Part shown: positions 1 through 8,185 of the stretch, one piece after another | Position numbering within the stretch: the first letter of the stretch is position 1 | How the letters are laid out: the number at the start of each line of letters is the position of its first letter | The notes under the pieces: model-generated | The model's input: only the letters and a program-made list of their open reading frames with translations | Database searches by the model: none | What the model was told of the DNA's origin: nothing | Assembly: GCF_000208385.1 (NCBI RefSeq) | Contig: NC_015436.1 | Coordinates: forward strand, 1,674,001 to 1,738,000 | Length of the DNA stretch: 64,000 bases | Origin: Parasphaerochaeta coccoides DSM 17374 | GTDB lineage: Bacteria > Spirochaetota > Spirochaetia > Sphaerochaetales > Sphaerochaetaceae | Reading direction: 5' to 3' | Translations under genes and position numbers: made by a program

Positions 1-787
1 TCAACAGGTCAACTGCCACGAAGTCGGGACGCGCGGTTCCGTCCGCCAGAACCATGACTTCCGAAGGCCCGGCAGGCATGTCTATGGCTGTTCCGTCCAT
101 GGAAGCTCTTTGCTTGGCATAGGTGACATATGTGTTGCCCGGTCCCAGAACCTTATGGCAGCGGGGTACTGATTCCGTCCCGTATGCCATTGCAGCTATG
201 GCCTGCGCTCCACCCACGGTGAATATCCGTGTCACTCCCGCAAGACGCGCAGCGTACAGGATGGCCGGATGAACCGTACCGTTTGGAGATGGCGGGGTAC
301 AGAGGATGATTTCCTTGCAACCGGCTATGGAGGCAGGCACGGCAAGCATCAGGACGGTAGAGAACAGAGGCGCGGTTCCGCCGGGGATGTAGATGCCGAC
401 CTTTTCCAGGGGAACGGACTTACGCCAGCAGGTCACGCCCGGCATTGTCTCAACCCTTTGCGGAAATGGCATCTGCGCTTCATGGAAAGTACGTATGTTC
501 CTTGCGGCGACGCTTAACGCTTCCTTTAGGTCATCGCTCATAAGGATTCCCGTCTCAACAATGAATCTATCTCTTTCTTCCATAGATATTTCCAATGTTT
601 GTAAGTATGCCTTATCAAATTCTTTCTCATAGGTGAATAATGCGCTGTCCCCTTGCGAACGCACGGTGTCCATGATTCTGTCCACGCTCATGCGGACATC
701 CTCATATGATGTTTCAGGACGGGAACAGAGAGCTTCCCATTCCCCGGATCCCGGATAGTAAGCACGCCTTATGAATAGTCTTCCCAT
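1..787 (-). CDS. hisD: Histidinol dehydrogenase, C-terminus beyond window edge
   Basis: Oxidises L-histidinol to L-histidine in two NAD-dependent steps, the end of histidine synthesis. The gene reads leftward and leaves the window, so about 262 N-terminal residues are visible. They begin MGRLFIRRAYYPGSGEWEAL and include the family hallmark DMPAGPSEVMVLAD near the left edge. The ATG at 787 lies 3 bases after the hisG stop, so the two genes are clearly co-transcribed and share the attenuator upstream of hisG. No frameshift is seen in the visible part. The identification is firm; only the far end is unseen. Confidence 0.95.
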   Translation of the reverse strand, partial: MGRLFIRRAYYPGSGEWEALCSRPETSYEDVRMSVDRIMDTVRSQGDSALFTYEKEFDKAYLQTLEISMEERDRFIVETGILMSDDLKEALSVAARNIRTFHEAQMPFPQRVETMPGVTCWRKSVPLEKVGIYIPGGTAPLFSTVLMLAVPASIAGCKEIILCTPPSPNGTVHPAILYAARLAGVTRIFTVGGAQAIAAMAYGTESVPRCHKVLGPGNTYVTYAKQRASMDGTAIDMPAGPSEVMVLADGTARPDFVAVDLL

Positions 788-790
788 AGT

Positions 791-1669
791 CTACTCCGTC
801 AGTTTCTCAATAGGTGTGACAAGGATTCCTTGGGCGCCAAGTTCCCTGAGTTTCTCAAAGATGTCCCAGAAAGTGTCTTCCGCGACCACCATTTGCACGG
901 AAACCCACCCTTCTTCAAGCAGCGGCGTGACCGTAGGGCTTTTCATCCCTCCCGCAATCTTTGATACCGCGGTCACATGGTCAGCGGGCAGGTTGAACAT
1001 GATGTACTTGTAAGATTTTGCCCTGATTACCGAATCAATCCTCAGCAGGAGACGTTCAAGAATAACCTGTCGGGGCGATGCTTCGCTCATGAAGCCTTGG
1101 CGGGAAACCATCACCGCCGTGGAGCTGTAGAGAGGCTCAACTTCACGCAGGCCGTTCATCAGGAGCGTCGTGCCTGAACTGACCAGGTCGCAGATGGCAT
1201 CAGCAATACCCGCGGCTGGCGCTATCTCCACCGAACCGGAAAGATAGCAGATTTTGGCCGTGACCCCGCGTTCTTCCAGGATTCTTCCCAGGATGTTGGG
1301 ATAGCTGGTGGCAATACGCTTGCCCGCAAGCCATTGCAGGCCACCGTAGGGGAAATCCCGTGGCACAGCCACAGAGAGCCGGCACTGGGCAAATCCTAAA
1401 TCCCGCACAATCTCCAAATCATCCGGACATCGTTCATCCAGCTCGTTGCGTCCCACTATACCTATGTCAGCGACACCATCGCGGACATACGCTGGGATAT
1501 CATCGTCCCGAACAAAAAGGAACTCAAGGGGAAAATTGCGTGCATGCTCTTTGAGCAAGCGGGAGTCCGAACCAAAGGAAATCCCGCACCCGGCTATGAT
1601 TTCAAGCGATTTCTCGCTCAACCTCCCTGTTTTCTGGACAGCCAGCCTCAATCTCTCCGTCCCTTCCAT
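791..1669 (-). CDS. hisG: ATP phosphoribosyltransferase, long form
   Basis: First enzyme of histidine synthesis: condenses ATP and PRPP to phosphoribosyl-ATP in the cytoplasm. The 292-residue product carries the HisG signature DIGIVGRNEL at residues 68-77 and the PRPP-binding loop DLVSSGTTLLMNGL at about 161-174. The last ~70 residues form the extra ACT-like domain of the long, hisZ-independent, feedback-inhibited form. It is the first structural gene after the His leader peptide and attenuator and is followed after 3 bases by hisD. The start MEGTERLRLAVQKTGRL fits the family N-terminus. Confidence 0.97.
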   Translation of the reverse strand: MEGTERLRLAVQKTGRLSEKSLEIIAGCGISFGSDSRLLKEHARNFPLEFLFVRDDDIPAYVRDGVADIGIVGRNELDERCPDDLEIVRDLGFAQCRLSVAVPRDFPYGGLQWLAGKRIATSYPNILGRILEERGVTAKICYLSGSVEIAPAAGIADAICDLVSSGTTLLMNGLREVEPLYSSTAVMVSRQGFMSEASPRQVILERLLLRIDSVIRAKSYKYIMFNLPADHVTAVSKIAGGMKSPTVTPLLEEGWVSVQMVVAEDTFWDIFEKLRELGAQGILVTPIEKLTE

Positions 1670-1704
1670 GATTCCCCCCTGAACCGGCGTGATACCGGAA
1701 AAAT

Positions 1705-1734
1705 ATAAAAAAAACCTCCGACAGAGCGGAGGTT
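1705..1734 (-). terminator. Attenuator terminator of the his operon
   Basis: On the minus strand an 8-bp stem AACCTCCG / CGGAGGTT closes a 6-base loop and runs into eight T residues. It sits between the His-rich leader peptide and hisG, so full transcription of hisG-hisD must read through it. Position and shape are those of a transcription attenuator. The competing antiterminator pairing was not resolved by eye. Confidence 0.85.
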
Positions 1735-1760
1735 CCTATGACAAGACAACCACACACCTG

Positions 1761-1817
1761 TCAGCTGCGACTTCCGGGAAAATGGTGATGATGGTGTGCG
1801 TTGCGTACTTTCTTCAT
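1761..1817 (-). CDS. hisL: His-operon leader peptide with five consecutive His codons
   Basis: An 18-codon ORF, MKKVRNAHHHHHFPGSRS, followed by TGA, lies between a promoter and the attenuator upstream of hisG. The run CAC CAT CAT CAC CAT is the classic sensor of charged tRNA-His: ribosome stalling there would favour readthrough of the terminator into hisG. No Shine-Dalgarno precedes this ATG, and the predicted transcription start falls only a few bases upstream, so translation may be near-leaderless. An in-frame ATG at 1844 would add nine residues but lies upstream of the predicted transcript start. Confidence 0.85.
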   Translation of the reverse strand: MKKVRNAHHHHHFPGSRS

Positions 1818-1827
1818 GATGGAATCA

Positions 1828-1857
1828 ACAATACCGGCCGACATCGTACAATGTCAA
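1828..1857 (-). promoter_or_regulatory. Sigma-70-type promoter of the his leader
   Basis: TTGACA (1857-1852) and TATTGT (1833-1828) are separated by 18 bases, just upstream of the His leader peptide. The start site would fall at about 1821, leaving almost no 5' leader before the ATG at 1817. Confidence 0.6.
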
Positions 1858-1906
1858 GACAGCACCCCCTCCTTTCAGGTTTCTTTCGGCAATCCTTCCC
1901 GCAATC

Positions 1907-2503
1907 CTAGGAACGAACCTCAAAATCGCCTTCCGTCACATTGTTTTCCTGAGTGGCACGGAGTGAAGAACGCACGGACAGGGAGACAAGAACCCTGACC
2001 AGGCCGATGACAATGATGACCAAACCTATGACCAGTCCGGCAAAGCGTGCAAAGAAATGGGGATAGAGGAACAGCAGGACGGAAACAAGCAGGCATACCG
2101 CAGCTTCCCATATCAAGGGTAACGCAGGAAGACCCGCCCGCCGGAACTGCACGGCATTCCACACGGACATGAGGCCGGAGATAGCCATATCGACGGCAAG
2201 GGCGTACAGGAGTATTTCCAACCATGAGGAAGCGGCCCTGGAAAATGTCATGATGACAGCCACCACGCCGACTATGATATTGAGGATGGATTTGATGATT
2301 GCGGAAGTGTACGGACTCTTGTTACCTTGGTAGGAGGAAAGAGACAGGAGGGTACGGACACCGGAAATCACTGCCAAGGCACCGACCAGAATGACAATTG
2401 CATTCATGACCTTTTCAGTCTGGAGCAGGAAGAAGATTCCAATGCCAATAATGATTATCCCCAGAATCAGGCCAAGAAGCCAGTTTGTACGCTTTTTGCT
2501 CAT
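1907..2503 (-). CDS. HdeD/DUF308-family membrane protein
   Basis: A 198-residue integral membrane protein of the HdeD (DUF308) type, built of about six hydrophobic helices arranged as repeated hairpins (for example LLGLILGIIIIGIGIFFLL near residue 10). In enterobacteria HdeD is linked to acid resistance; the role here is unknown. The start MSKKRTNW at 2503 is chosen because GGAGG lies 8 bases upstream. A longer open frame upstream only covers sequence antisense to the neighbouring HAD gene. It is divergent from that gene and lies upstream of the his promoter. Confidence 0.8.
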   Translation of the reverse strand: MSKKRTNWLLGLILGIIIIGIGIFFLLQTEKVMNAIVILVGALAVISGVRTLLSLSSYQGNKSPYTSAIIKSILNIIVGVVAVIMTFSRAASSWLEILLYALAVDMAISGLMSVWNAVQFRRAGLPALPLIWEAAVCLLVSVLLFLYPHFFARFAGLVIGLVIIVIGLVRVLVSLSVRSSLRATQENNVTEGDFEVRS

Positions 2504-2611
2504 CTCATTCCTCCTCCTTGCATGGGGCAGAACGTATAGGTATGATGTGAAAATTACCATCCCCATCATGACAGATGACCGGCCATGAGTAAAGTACAAC
2601 AGGAGCAGGGC

Positions 2612-3319
2612 ATGAAATATCCCATAGTATTCATTGACGCGGACGATACGCTCCTTGATTTTCCCGCCGGGGAAGTCATGGCTTTCACCATGTGCATGCA
2701 CGACCTTGGCATTGATGGCATGGCTGCCGAGGCATTCAGCATCTACAAGACAATGAACGCCGCTATATGGAAGGAACATGAACAGGGGCTTATCTCCATA
2801 GAGGTTCTGAAGACAGAACGCTTCTCTCGGTTTTTCACATACATGGGGATTGATGCTCCAGCGGAAAAAGCTGGCAGGCTTTTTCTTGAACATTTAGGGG
2901 AATCAGACCATCTTATTCCTGGGGCGATCAGTCTTCTGGAGACCCTCCACGGGATGGGCGTCCGGCTCTATCTGGCGACGAACGGGTACCCCGAAGTCCA
3001 GCATTCTCGTCTGGAACGCACTGGCATCCGGAAATATTTCTCAGGAGTGGGAATCAGCGGAGAAATGGGTTTCAGGAAACCGGACGTCCGTTTCTTTGAA
3101 GTCCTTCACACAATAGCCGGAACACAAGATTGTCGTCAGGATGTCTTGATGGTCGGGGACAGTCTCTCCAGCGACATAGCCGGAGGCATCAATGCCGGTC
3201 TGGATACATGTTGGTTCAACCAGTACGGATTGAACTTTCCGCCGGATGTCCGCCCTACTTATGACGTACACAATCTTTCCGACATTGTCCGGGTAGTTGC
3301 TGGCGTTGCCATCTCGTAA
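2612..3319 (+). CDS. HAD-superfamily phosphatase, YjjG-like nucleotidase
   Basis: A 235-residue cytoplasmic HAD hydrolase. Motif I DADDTLLDF is at residues 8-16, motif II LATNG in the middle, the motif III lysine in GFRKPD, and motif IV GDSLSSDIAGG near the C-terminus. Domain order and spacing match the YjjG family, which dephosphorylates non-canonical pyrimidine and other nucleoside monophosphates; the substrate here is inferred. The ATG at 2612 has AGGAG six bases upstream and is preferred over the in-frame ATG at 2585. The gene ends 9 bases from the convergent FKBP gene. Confidence 0.85.
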   Translation: MKYPIVFIDADDTLLDFPAGEVMAFTMCMHDLGIDGMAAEAFSIYKTMNAAIWKEHEQGLISIEVLKTERFSRFFTYMGIDAPAEKAGRLFLEHLGESDHLIPGAISLLETLHGMGVRLYLATNGYPEVQHSRLERTGIRKYFSGVGISGEMGFRKPDVRFFEVLHTIAGTQDCRQDVLMVGDSLSSDIAGGINAGLDTCWFNQYGLNFPPDVRPTYDVHNLSDIVRVVAGVAIS

Positions 3320-3328
3320 GAGGACAAT

Positions 3329-4213
3329 CTATTCTTTCACTGTCGGGGGTTGCCCGGCAAGAAAAACGTCCTGACCTTCTATGCCTTCCATCGTCACATC
3401 GATTACCGTGAGTTTGTTGGGGCCGATGGTGGTCGAAAAACCATAGGCGCCGTATCCAATGTCCGGATGTACCCAAAAGCGATAGCGGGAGCCTGTGTTC
3501 ATCAACATCAGACCCTCGCGCAAACCTGTGGACAGCGAAACGTCGGACAGTGACGTGGTCATGGCCGTATCCCCTGACGCATCGACAAGGGTCCCGTCGA
3601 GCAGAGATATGTTGTAGATGAGCTTCACCGTGTCTTGGAGGACGGGATGTTGGCCGCTCCCTTCCTTCAGCACTCTGTACTGGAGTCCGCTAGGGGTGGT
3701 CAGGATATTCTCCTTGTTCTTGTTTTCCTCAAGGAAAGCATTGGCTTCGGCAAGATTGGCGCGTGCCAGCTTTTCATTTTCCATCTGCGCTCTGGCCAGC
3801 AGGATGTCATTGTATTCGGCAAACAGGGTCTGGATTTCCGCCGCGCTGAAGTACCCCGACCCGGTTTCCGCGGCATCAAGGAGCCCTTTGGCAAGATACA
3901 TGGGATTGATGTCCATTTGCTGGCGCATGGCGGTATCCATGAGAAGGTATCCGTATGCATAGCTGAATCTGTCAACGAATGTTTCGGGACGCAAGAGGTT
4001 TCTGATAGGATCGAGGACAAGTGGCGGCAGTTCAATGAGCGCTGTTTCCCCGGAGGCCGTGGTCGCGTTCACCGAAATGGAGACTGTGGGAAAAGAAGTC
4101 AGTGCCGTAGCCATGGAGGTCTGTCCTCCGGTGGGGCGCGTACATCCAAGGGTAAGTACAGAAAAAAGCACAGCACAGGAAAAAGCCACTACGGGAAAAA
4201 CCGTATTCTTCAT
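3329..4213 (-). CDS. FKBP-type peptidyl-prolyl isomerase lipoprotein
   Basis: A predicted lipid-anchored periplasmic proline isomerase of about 294 residues. The signal peptide ends in the lipobox LTLGC (Cys24), followed by a Ser/Thr-rich linker. An FkpA/Mip-type N-terminal dimerisation helix region comes next (about 75-180, with DAAETGSGYFSAAEIQTLF), then the FKBP core (about 180-290, with IGYGAYG and LTVIDVTMEGI). It probably assists folding of exported proteins. An alternative start lies three codons upstream at 4222; AAGGA sits 11 bases before 4213 and only 2 before 4222, so neither is ideal. Confidence 0.88.
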   Translation of the reverse strand: MKNTVFPVVAFSCAVLFSVLTLGCTRPTGGQTSMATALTSFPTVSISVNATTASGETALIELPPLVLDPIRNLLRPETFVDRFSYAYGYLLMDTAMRQQMDINPMYLAKGLLDAAETGSGYFSAAEIQTLFAEYNDILLARAQMENEKLARANLAEANAFLEENKNKENILTTPSGLQYRVLKEGSGQHPVLQDTVKLIYNISLLDGTLVDASGDTAMTTSLSDVSLSTGLREGLMLMNTGSRYRFWVHPDIGYGAYGFSTTIGPNKLTVIDVTMEGIEGQDVFLAGQPPTVKE

Positions 4214-4524
4214 CAATCGCATCTTCCTTTTTGATAAATCAACACTGCATGCTGTACCGTCCGTCCCCACCCCACAGGAACGGCAGCTTTGAACGACACT
4301 GTCGGTGCCATCCCTTCCGAGAATATAACAAAATATCCGCATGGTCTAGAAAAATCCAAATTTAGGTTCACCTTCGTTCCACTCTGGTTTGCTTTGCGAA
4401 TCCTCGTGTTATCCACTTTACCACCAATCAAAACTAATCAAACCAAAACCTTGAAGGTCAATATTCATTTTACCCAAGGAAACTCACTTCCGCATACCAG
4501 CATACTACCTAGACCAACAGTCAC
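4214..4524 (+). other. Intergenic region between divergent fkp and aroA
   Basis: About 310 bases with no convincing gene. The short open frames here lack ribosome binding sites and cross the 5' ends of both neighbours. It becomes A-rich toward aroA and presumably holds both promoters, but I could not pick out a convincing -35/-10 pair. Confidence 0.5.
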
Positions 4525-4545
4525 GTGAAAGATATAGTAACAACC

Positions 4546-5847
4546 ATGGATATAACCCTGTCAGCCGGGAAAGCATCCGGTACGACCCACATACCGTCAT
4601 CGAAAAGTCAGACGATACGCGCCCTGTTGATAGCAGCCATGGCCGAAGGAACAAGCATCATACGCAACCCTCTGTACAGCGCGGATACCCGCGCCTGCAT
4701 GAAGCTCTGCGAACAGTTCGGCGCTCACCTTGAATACCATGACGACCGGATAATCCTGACATCGGGAACACCATCTGAAGGCCCTTTGTTCATTGACTGC
4801 GGGAACAGCGGCACGACCCTCTACCTTGGAGTAGGACTTGCCGCACGAGCAGGAACCCCCACTACCTTCACAGGAGACTCACAGCTCCGTTCCCGTCCCG
4901 TCGGTGCCCTTTTGAGCAGTCTGGCTGACCTGGGAGCAAGCATAACCGACCCATCGGGGAACTCCGGGATACCGGACACCCCGCCCTTCACCATCACCGG
5001 CCCCCTGAAAGGTGGCACGACATCAATCATCAGCACCACAAGCCAGTATCTCAGCGGACTTCTCATTGCATGCACAGCAAGTGAGGGCGATGTAGTCATA
5101 GAAGTTCCGCTACTATATGAGAAACCTTACGTTGGCATCACTTTGGACTGGTTGGACAGACAAAACATTTCCTATACCGCATCCAGGAGCCTTGACCTTT
5201 TCAAAGTTCCCGGAGGACAACGCTTTTCCCCGTTCGACCACTATATCTCCGGCGACTTCAGCTCCGCTTCCTTCTTTTTCTGCGCCGCCGCCGTCAGCGG
5301 CACATCCATCACCGTCACAGGACTGGACAGGAACGATCCTCAGGGAGACAAGCATATCCTGGACATCCTTTCTGCCATGGGATGTGCCGTTTCATGGAAT
5401 ACCTGCGCGGTGACAGTGACCGGCCCCGCGTCAGGACGCCTCAGAGCGGGCAGCTTTGACCTGAACACCATGCCTGACGCCCTGCCCGTCCTGGCTGTAG
5501 CCGCATGCTTCGCTGACGGAACAGTCACCTTGGGAAACGTTCCCCAGGCACGCATCAAGGAAACTGACCGCATTGCCGTAATGTATGAAAACCTGTCAGC
5601 CATAGGAGCTTGCATAGAAGAAAAAGAAGACGGCCTGACCATCACCGGATCCAGTTCACTGCGGGGAGGAATTGTAAGCGGACATGACGACCATCGCATC
5701 ATCATGGCCATGGCCATAGCATCCTTGAGATGCTCCCAACCCCTGACCATACAGGGGATTGATGCCGTATCAGTCACCTTCCCCTCATTTTTCACCACAT
5801 TCCACGCCTTATATACCACCGAGGAGGTACACTATGAAGATATATGA
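4546..5847 (+). CDS. aroA: 3-phosphoshikimate 1-carboxyvinyltransferase (EPSP synthase)
   Basis: Transfers the enolpyruvyl group of PEP to shikimate-3-phosphate, the sixth step of the shikimate pathway. The 433-residue product shows the substrate-binding PSSKSQTIRAL near residue 18, the catalytic block SGDFSSASFFFCAAAVSG, RIKETDRI and the C-terminal GHDDHRIIMAMA. The ATG at 4546 starts where family homology starts. A GTG at 4525 would add seven residues, and neither has a good Shine-Dalgarno. The 3' end overlaps the next gene by 14 bases, so aroA heads a three-gene unit. Confidence 0.95.
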   Translation: MDITLSAGKASGTTHIPSSKSQTIRALLIAAMAEGTSIIRNPLYSADTRACMKLCEQFGAHLEYHDDRIILTSGTPSEGPLFIDCGNSGTTLYLGVGLAARAGTPTTFTGDSQLRSRPVGALLSSLADLGASITDPSGNSGIPDTPPFTITGPLKGGTTSIISTTSQYLSGLLIACTASEGDVVIEVPLLYEKPYVGITLDWLDRQNISYTASRSLDLFKVPGGQRFSPFDHYISGDFSSASFFFCAAAVSGTSITVTGLDRNDPQGDKHILDILSAMGCAVSWNTCAVTVTGPASGRLRAGSFDLNTMPDALPVLAVAACFADGTVTLGNVPQARIKETDRIAVMYENLSAIGACIEEKEDGLTITGSSSLRGGIVSGHDDHRIIMAMAIASLRCSQPLTIQGIDAVSVTFPSFFTTFHALYTTEEVHYEDI

Positions 5848-6877
5848 CCTGCGCAGCGATACTGTGACATTGCCTGATCCAAACATGAGGAAAGCCATGT
5901 ATGAGGCAGAAGTTGGAGACGATGTCTACCATGAGGACCCCTCGGTCAACCGGCTCCAGGACATGGCAGCGGAAATTACGGGCACTGAAGCGGCTCTTTT
6001 CGTGACATCCGGTTCAATGGGAAACCTCATCCCTCTCTATGTCAATGCCGGACGGGGAACGGAAGTCCTGGCTGCCTCCCAATCCCACATCATCCAGCAT
6101 GAAGTCGGCGCCATATCCGCCATAGCGGGAACCATGCCCATCGGCATTTCTGTTCCCAGGGGTATACTGACCGTGGATGCAATAAAGGATGCGGTCAAAC
6201 CGCTGAGCTACGACCTGGCACGAACCGCCATGCTCGAAATTGAGAACACCATTGGCGGATACCCTTATGACCTGGAGAACGTCACGGCACTGGCCGCCTT
6301 TGCCCACAAAAAGAACATGACGGTCCATATGGACGGCGCACGCATATTCAACGCGGCTACTGCTACAGGAATGTCGGTTTCCGCCTATGTCCACGGTGTG
6401 GACACCATGACCTTCTGTCTTTCCAAAGGACTGGGAGCTCCTGTCGGCTCACTGCTCTGCGGCTCACTACCCTTCATCGAGGCTGCCATGAGAGTGCGCA
6501 AGATACTCGGTGGGGGAATGCGTCAGAGCGGTATTTTGGCGGCAGCGGGCATATATGCCCTGGAACACAATGTAAAACGTCTTTCCCAAGACCACGAGCA
6601 TGCCACCGTTCTGGCGCAGACGCTCCACGCCAGCGGATGGGCGAACGTTGACATGGAAGGGGTGAAGACAAACATCATCTTCTTCACCGTGCCGGGAATG
6701 TCCGAGGAAGACGCCGTGTCATGGCTGGCCGAAGCAGGCATCCGTGTAGGGATTGACGGAGGCAAGATACGGTTGGTCACCAACCTGAACATCACCGATG
6801 ACGACGTACAGGATATCATTGTGAAGCTGGAGCGCATGGCTCCACCGTGCAAACAAACATCCGGGGAGAAACGATGA
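5834..6877 (+). CDS. ltaE: Low-specificity L-threonine aldolase
   Basis: PLP enzyme that splits L-threonine/allo-threonine to glycine and acetaldehyde. The 347-residue sequence opens with the family signature MKIYDLRSDTVTLPDPNM, has VGDDVYHEDPSV near residue 32, and the PLP lysine in FCLSKGLGAPVG near residue 198. GAGGAGG lies just upstream of the ATG at 5834, inside the end of aroA (14-base overlap). The stop overlaps the next start in ATGA, so the three genes are translationally coupled. Confidence 0.93.
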   Translation: MKIYDLRSDTVTLPDPNMRKAMYEAEVGDDVYHEDPSVNRLQDMAAEITGTEAALFVTSGSMGNLIPLYVNAGRGTEVLAASQSHIIQHEVGAISAIAGTMPIGISVPRGILTVDAIKDAVKPLSYDLARTAMLEIENTIGGYPYDLENVTALAAFAHKKNMTVHMDGARIFNAATATGMSVSAYVHGVDTMTFCLSKGLGAPVGSLLCGSLPFIEAAMRVRKILGGGMRQSGILAAAGIYALEHNVKRLSQDHEHATVLAQTLHASGWANVDMEGVKTNIIFFTVPGMSEEDAVSWLAEAGIRVGIDGGKIRLVTNLNITDDDVQDIIVKLERMAPPCKQTSGEKR

Positions 6878-8139
6878 GCGAATCACATTATGACTTCGAC
6901 AGTTTTGTAGACCGTTCGGAAACTAATTCCATCAAATTCAGTCCGCGGGCAATCCAGTCCGTCTGCGGTAATCCTCACGCTCACCCGTTCTGGGTCGCGG
7001 ACATGGATTTCAGGGTAGAGAAGAACATCAGCGATGAAGTGACGAAACTTGCCAAAAGCGGCCTGTACGGATATCCAACCAACACAGAGACGGAGAAGAG
7101 CTTTGTAGACTGGGCACGACGCTGGCACGGGTGGGAAGTCAATCCTTCCTATGTTGTCGCGGCACGGGGCATGCTGAGTTCCATAGCGGCATTAACTGAA
7201 TTGATGACCAATGCCGGAGAGGGAATCATTGTCCCGACACCTGCCTACCAGCCCTTCCTCCGCATCACACGGTTGACAGGTCGGTGCTTAATTGACCTCC
7301 CGCTGGTATGGTCAGAGGAACAGTGTTCTTACACCATGGATTTTGCCCTTCTTGAAGAACAATGTTCCCGTCCGGACACTACGCTGATGATACTTTGTTC
7401 CCCTCATAATCCTTACGGCAAGATATGGACGGAGCAAGAACTCCGGGCAATAGCCGACATCACGAGCCGCCACAATGTTGCTGTGATCAGCGATGAAATC
7501 CATGCGGATCTCATCTATCCGGGAGAAAAGCATATCCCTTTCGTCACCATTGCCCGTGACTACGCCATGGCCGCAGTCACCTGCATGGCTCCCTCCAAGA
7601 CATTCAATATTGCCGGGGAACACATCTCTATGGTCATCTTCAACGACATCACGCTCCGCAACGAGTTCACCGCCCGCCAACTCTTGCTGTGCGAGCATGA
7701 GCTTTCCCTCTTTTCCCTCACCGTGGGCAAAGCAGCGTATAAGTACGGGGAACCATGGCTGAAGGAGCTGGTCGTCTACCTCAAGGAAACCGCGGACTTC
7801 ATCACCCGCTATGTAGCAGAACATATTCCGGGAGTCACGTTCATCACCCCGCATGCCTCATTCGTCGGAGTCCTGGACTGTACCGGGCTTCTGCCTCTCG
7901 CGCAGGCCGATGCCATAGCATTCCCAGCACTGTATGACCCACGCATCAGTCCTTCAGGCGGCGTTCTTTCCCGTTTCTTCGGACAGAGAGCGTCCGTGGC
8001 GGTGAACGACGGCACCTGGTTCGGAGGGGAAGCATACAATGCCATGGTGCGTTTCAACTTTGGAACCCAACGAAGCACTATAGCTGAAGCCCTGCAAAGG
8101 ATGCGCACCGCAGTGCTTGCCGCCCAAAAGTACCTTTGA
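6874..8139 (+). CDS. MalY/PatB-type PLP aminotransferase (cystathionine beta-lyase-like)
   Basis: A 421-residue fold-type I PLP enzyme of the MalY/PatB branch, which typically cleaves cystathionine or cysteine to pyruvate, ammonia and a thiol. Evidence is the N-terminal FDSFVDRSETNSIKF, HPFWVADMDF near residue 40, SDEIHADLIYPG, and the Schiff-base lysine in APSKTFNIAGEH near residue 241. GGGGAG precedes the ATG, which overlaps the ltaE stop. A strong terminator follows 75 bases after the stop. Exact substrate cannot be told from sequence. Confidence 0.88.
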   Translation: MSESHYDFDSFVDRSETNSIKFSPRAIQSVCGNPHAHPFWVADMDFRVEKNISDEVTKLAKSGLYGYPTNTETEKSFVDWARRWHGWEVNPSYVVAARGMLSSIAALTELMTNAGEGIIVPTPAYQPFLRITRLTGRCLIDLPLVWSEEQCSYTMDFALLEEQCSRPDTTLMILCSPHNPYGKIWTEQELRAIADITSRHNVAVISDEIHADLIYPGEKHIPFVTIARDYAMAAVTCMAPSKTFNIAGEHISMVIFNDITLRNEFTARQLLLCEHELSLFSLTVGKAAYKYGEPWLKELVVYLKETADFITRYVAEHIPGVTFITPHASFVGVLDCTGLLPLAQADAIAFPALYDPRISPSGGVLSRFFGQRASVAVNDGTWFGGEAYNAMVRFNFGTQRSTIAEALQRMRTAVLAAQKYL

Positions 8140-8185
8140 TGCGCTGGGAAGAAGCGCAGGGAACTTCATCCGAACCTTATGCCCC

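Noticed and set aside
2585..2611. Upstream ATG for the HAD phosphatase
   Set aside because: No ribosome binding site, while the ATG at 2612 has AGGAG at six bases and matches the family N-terminus.
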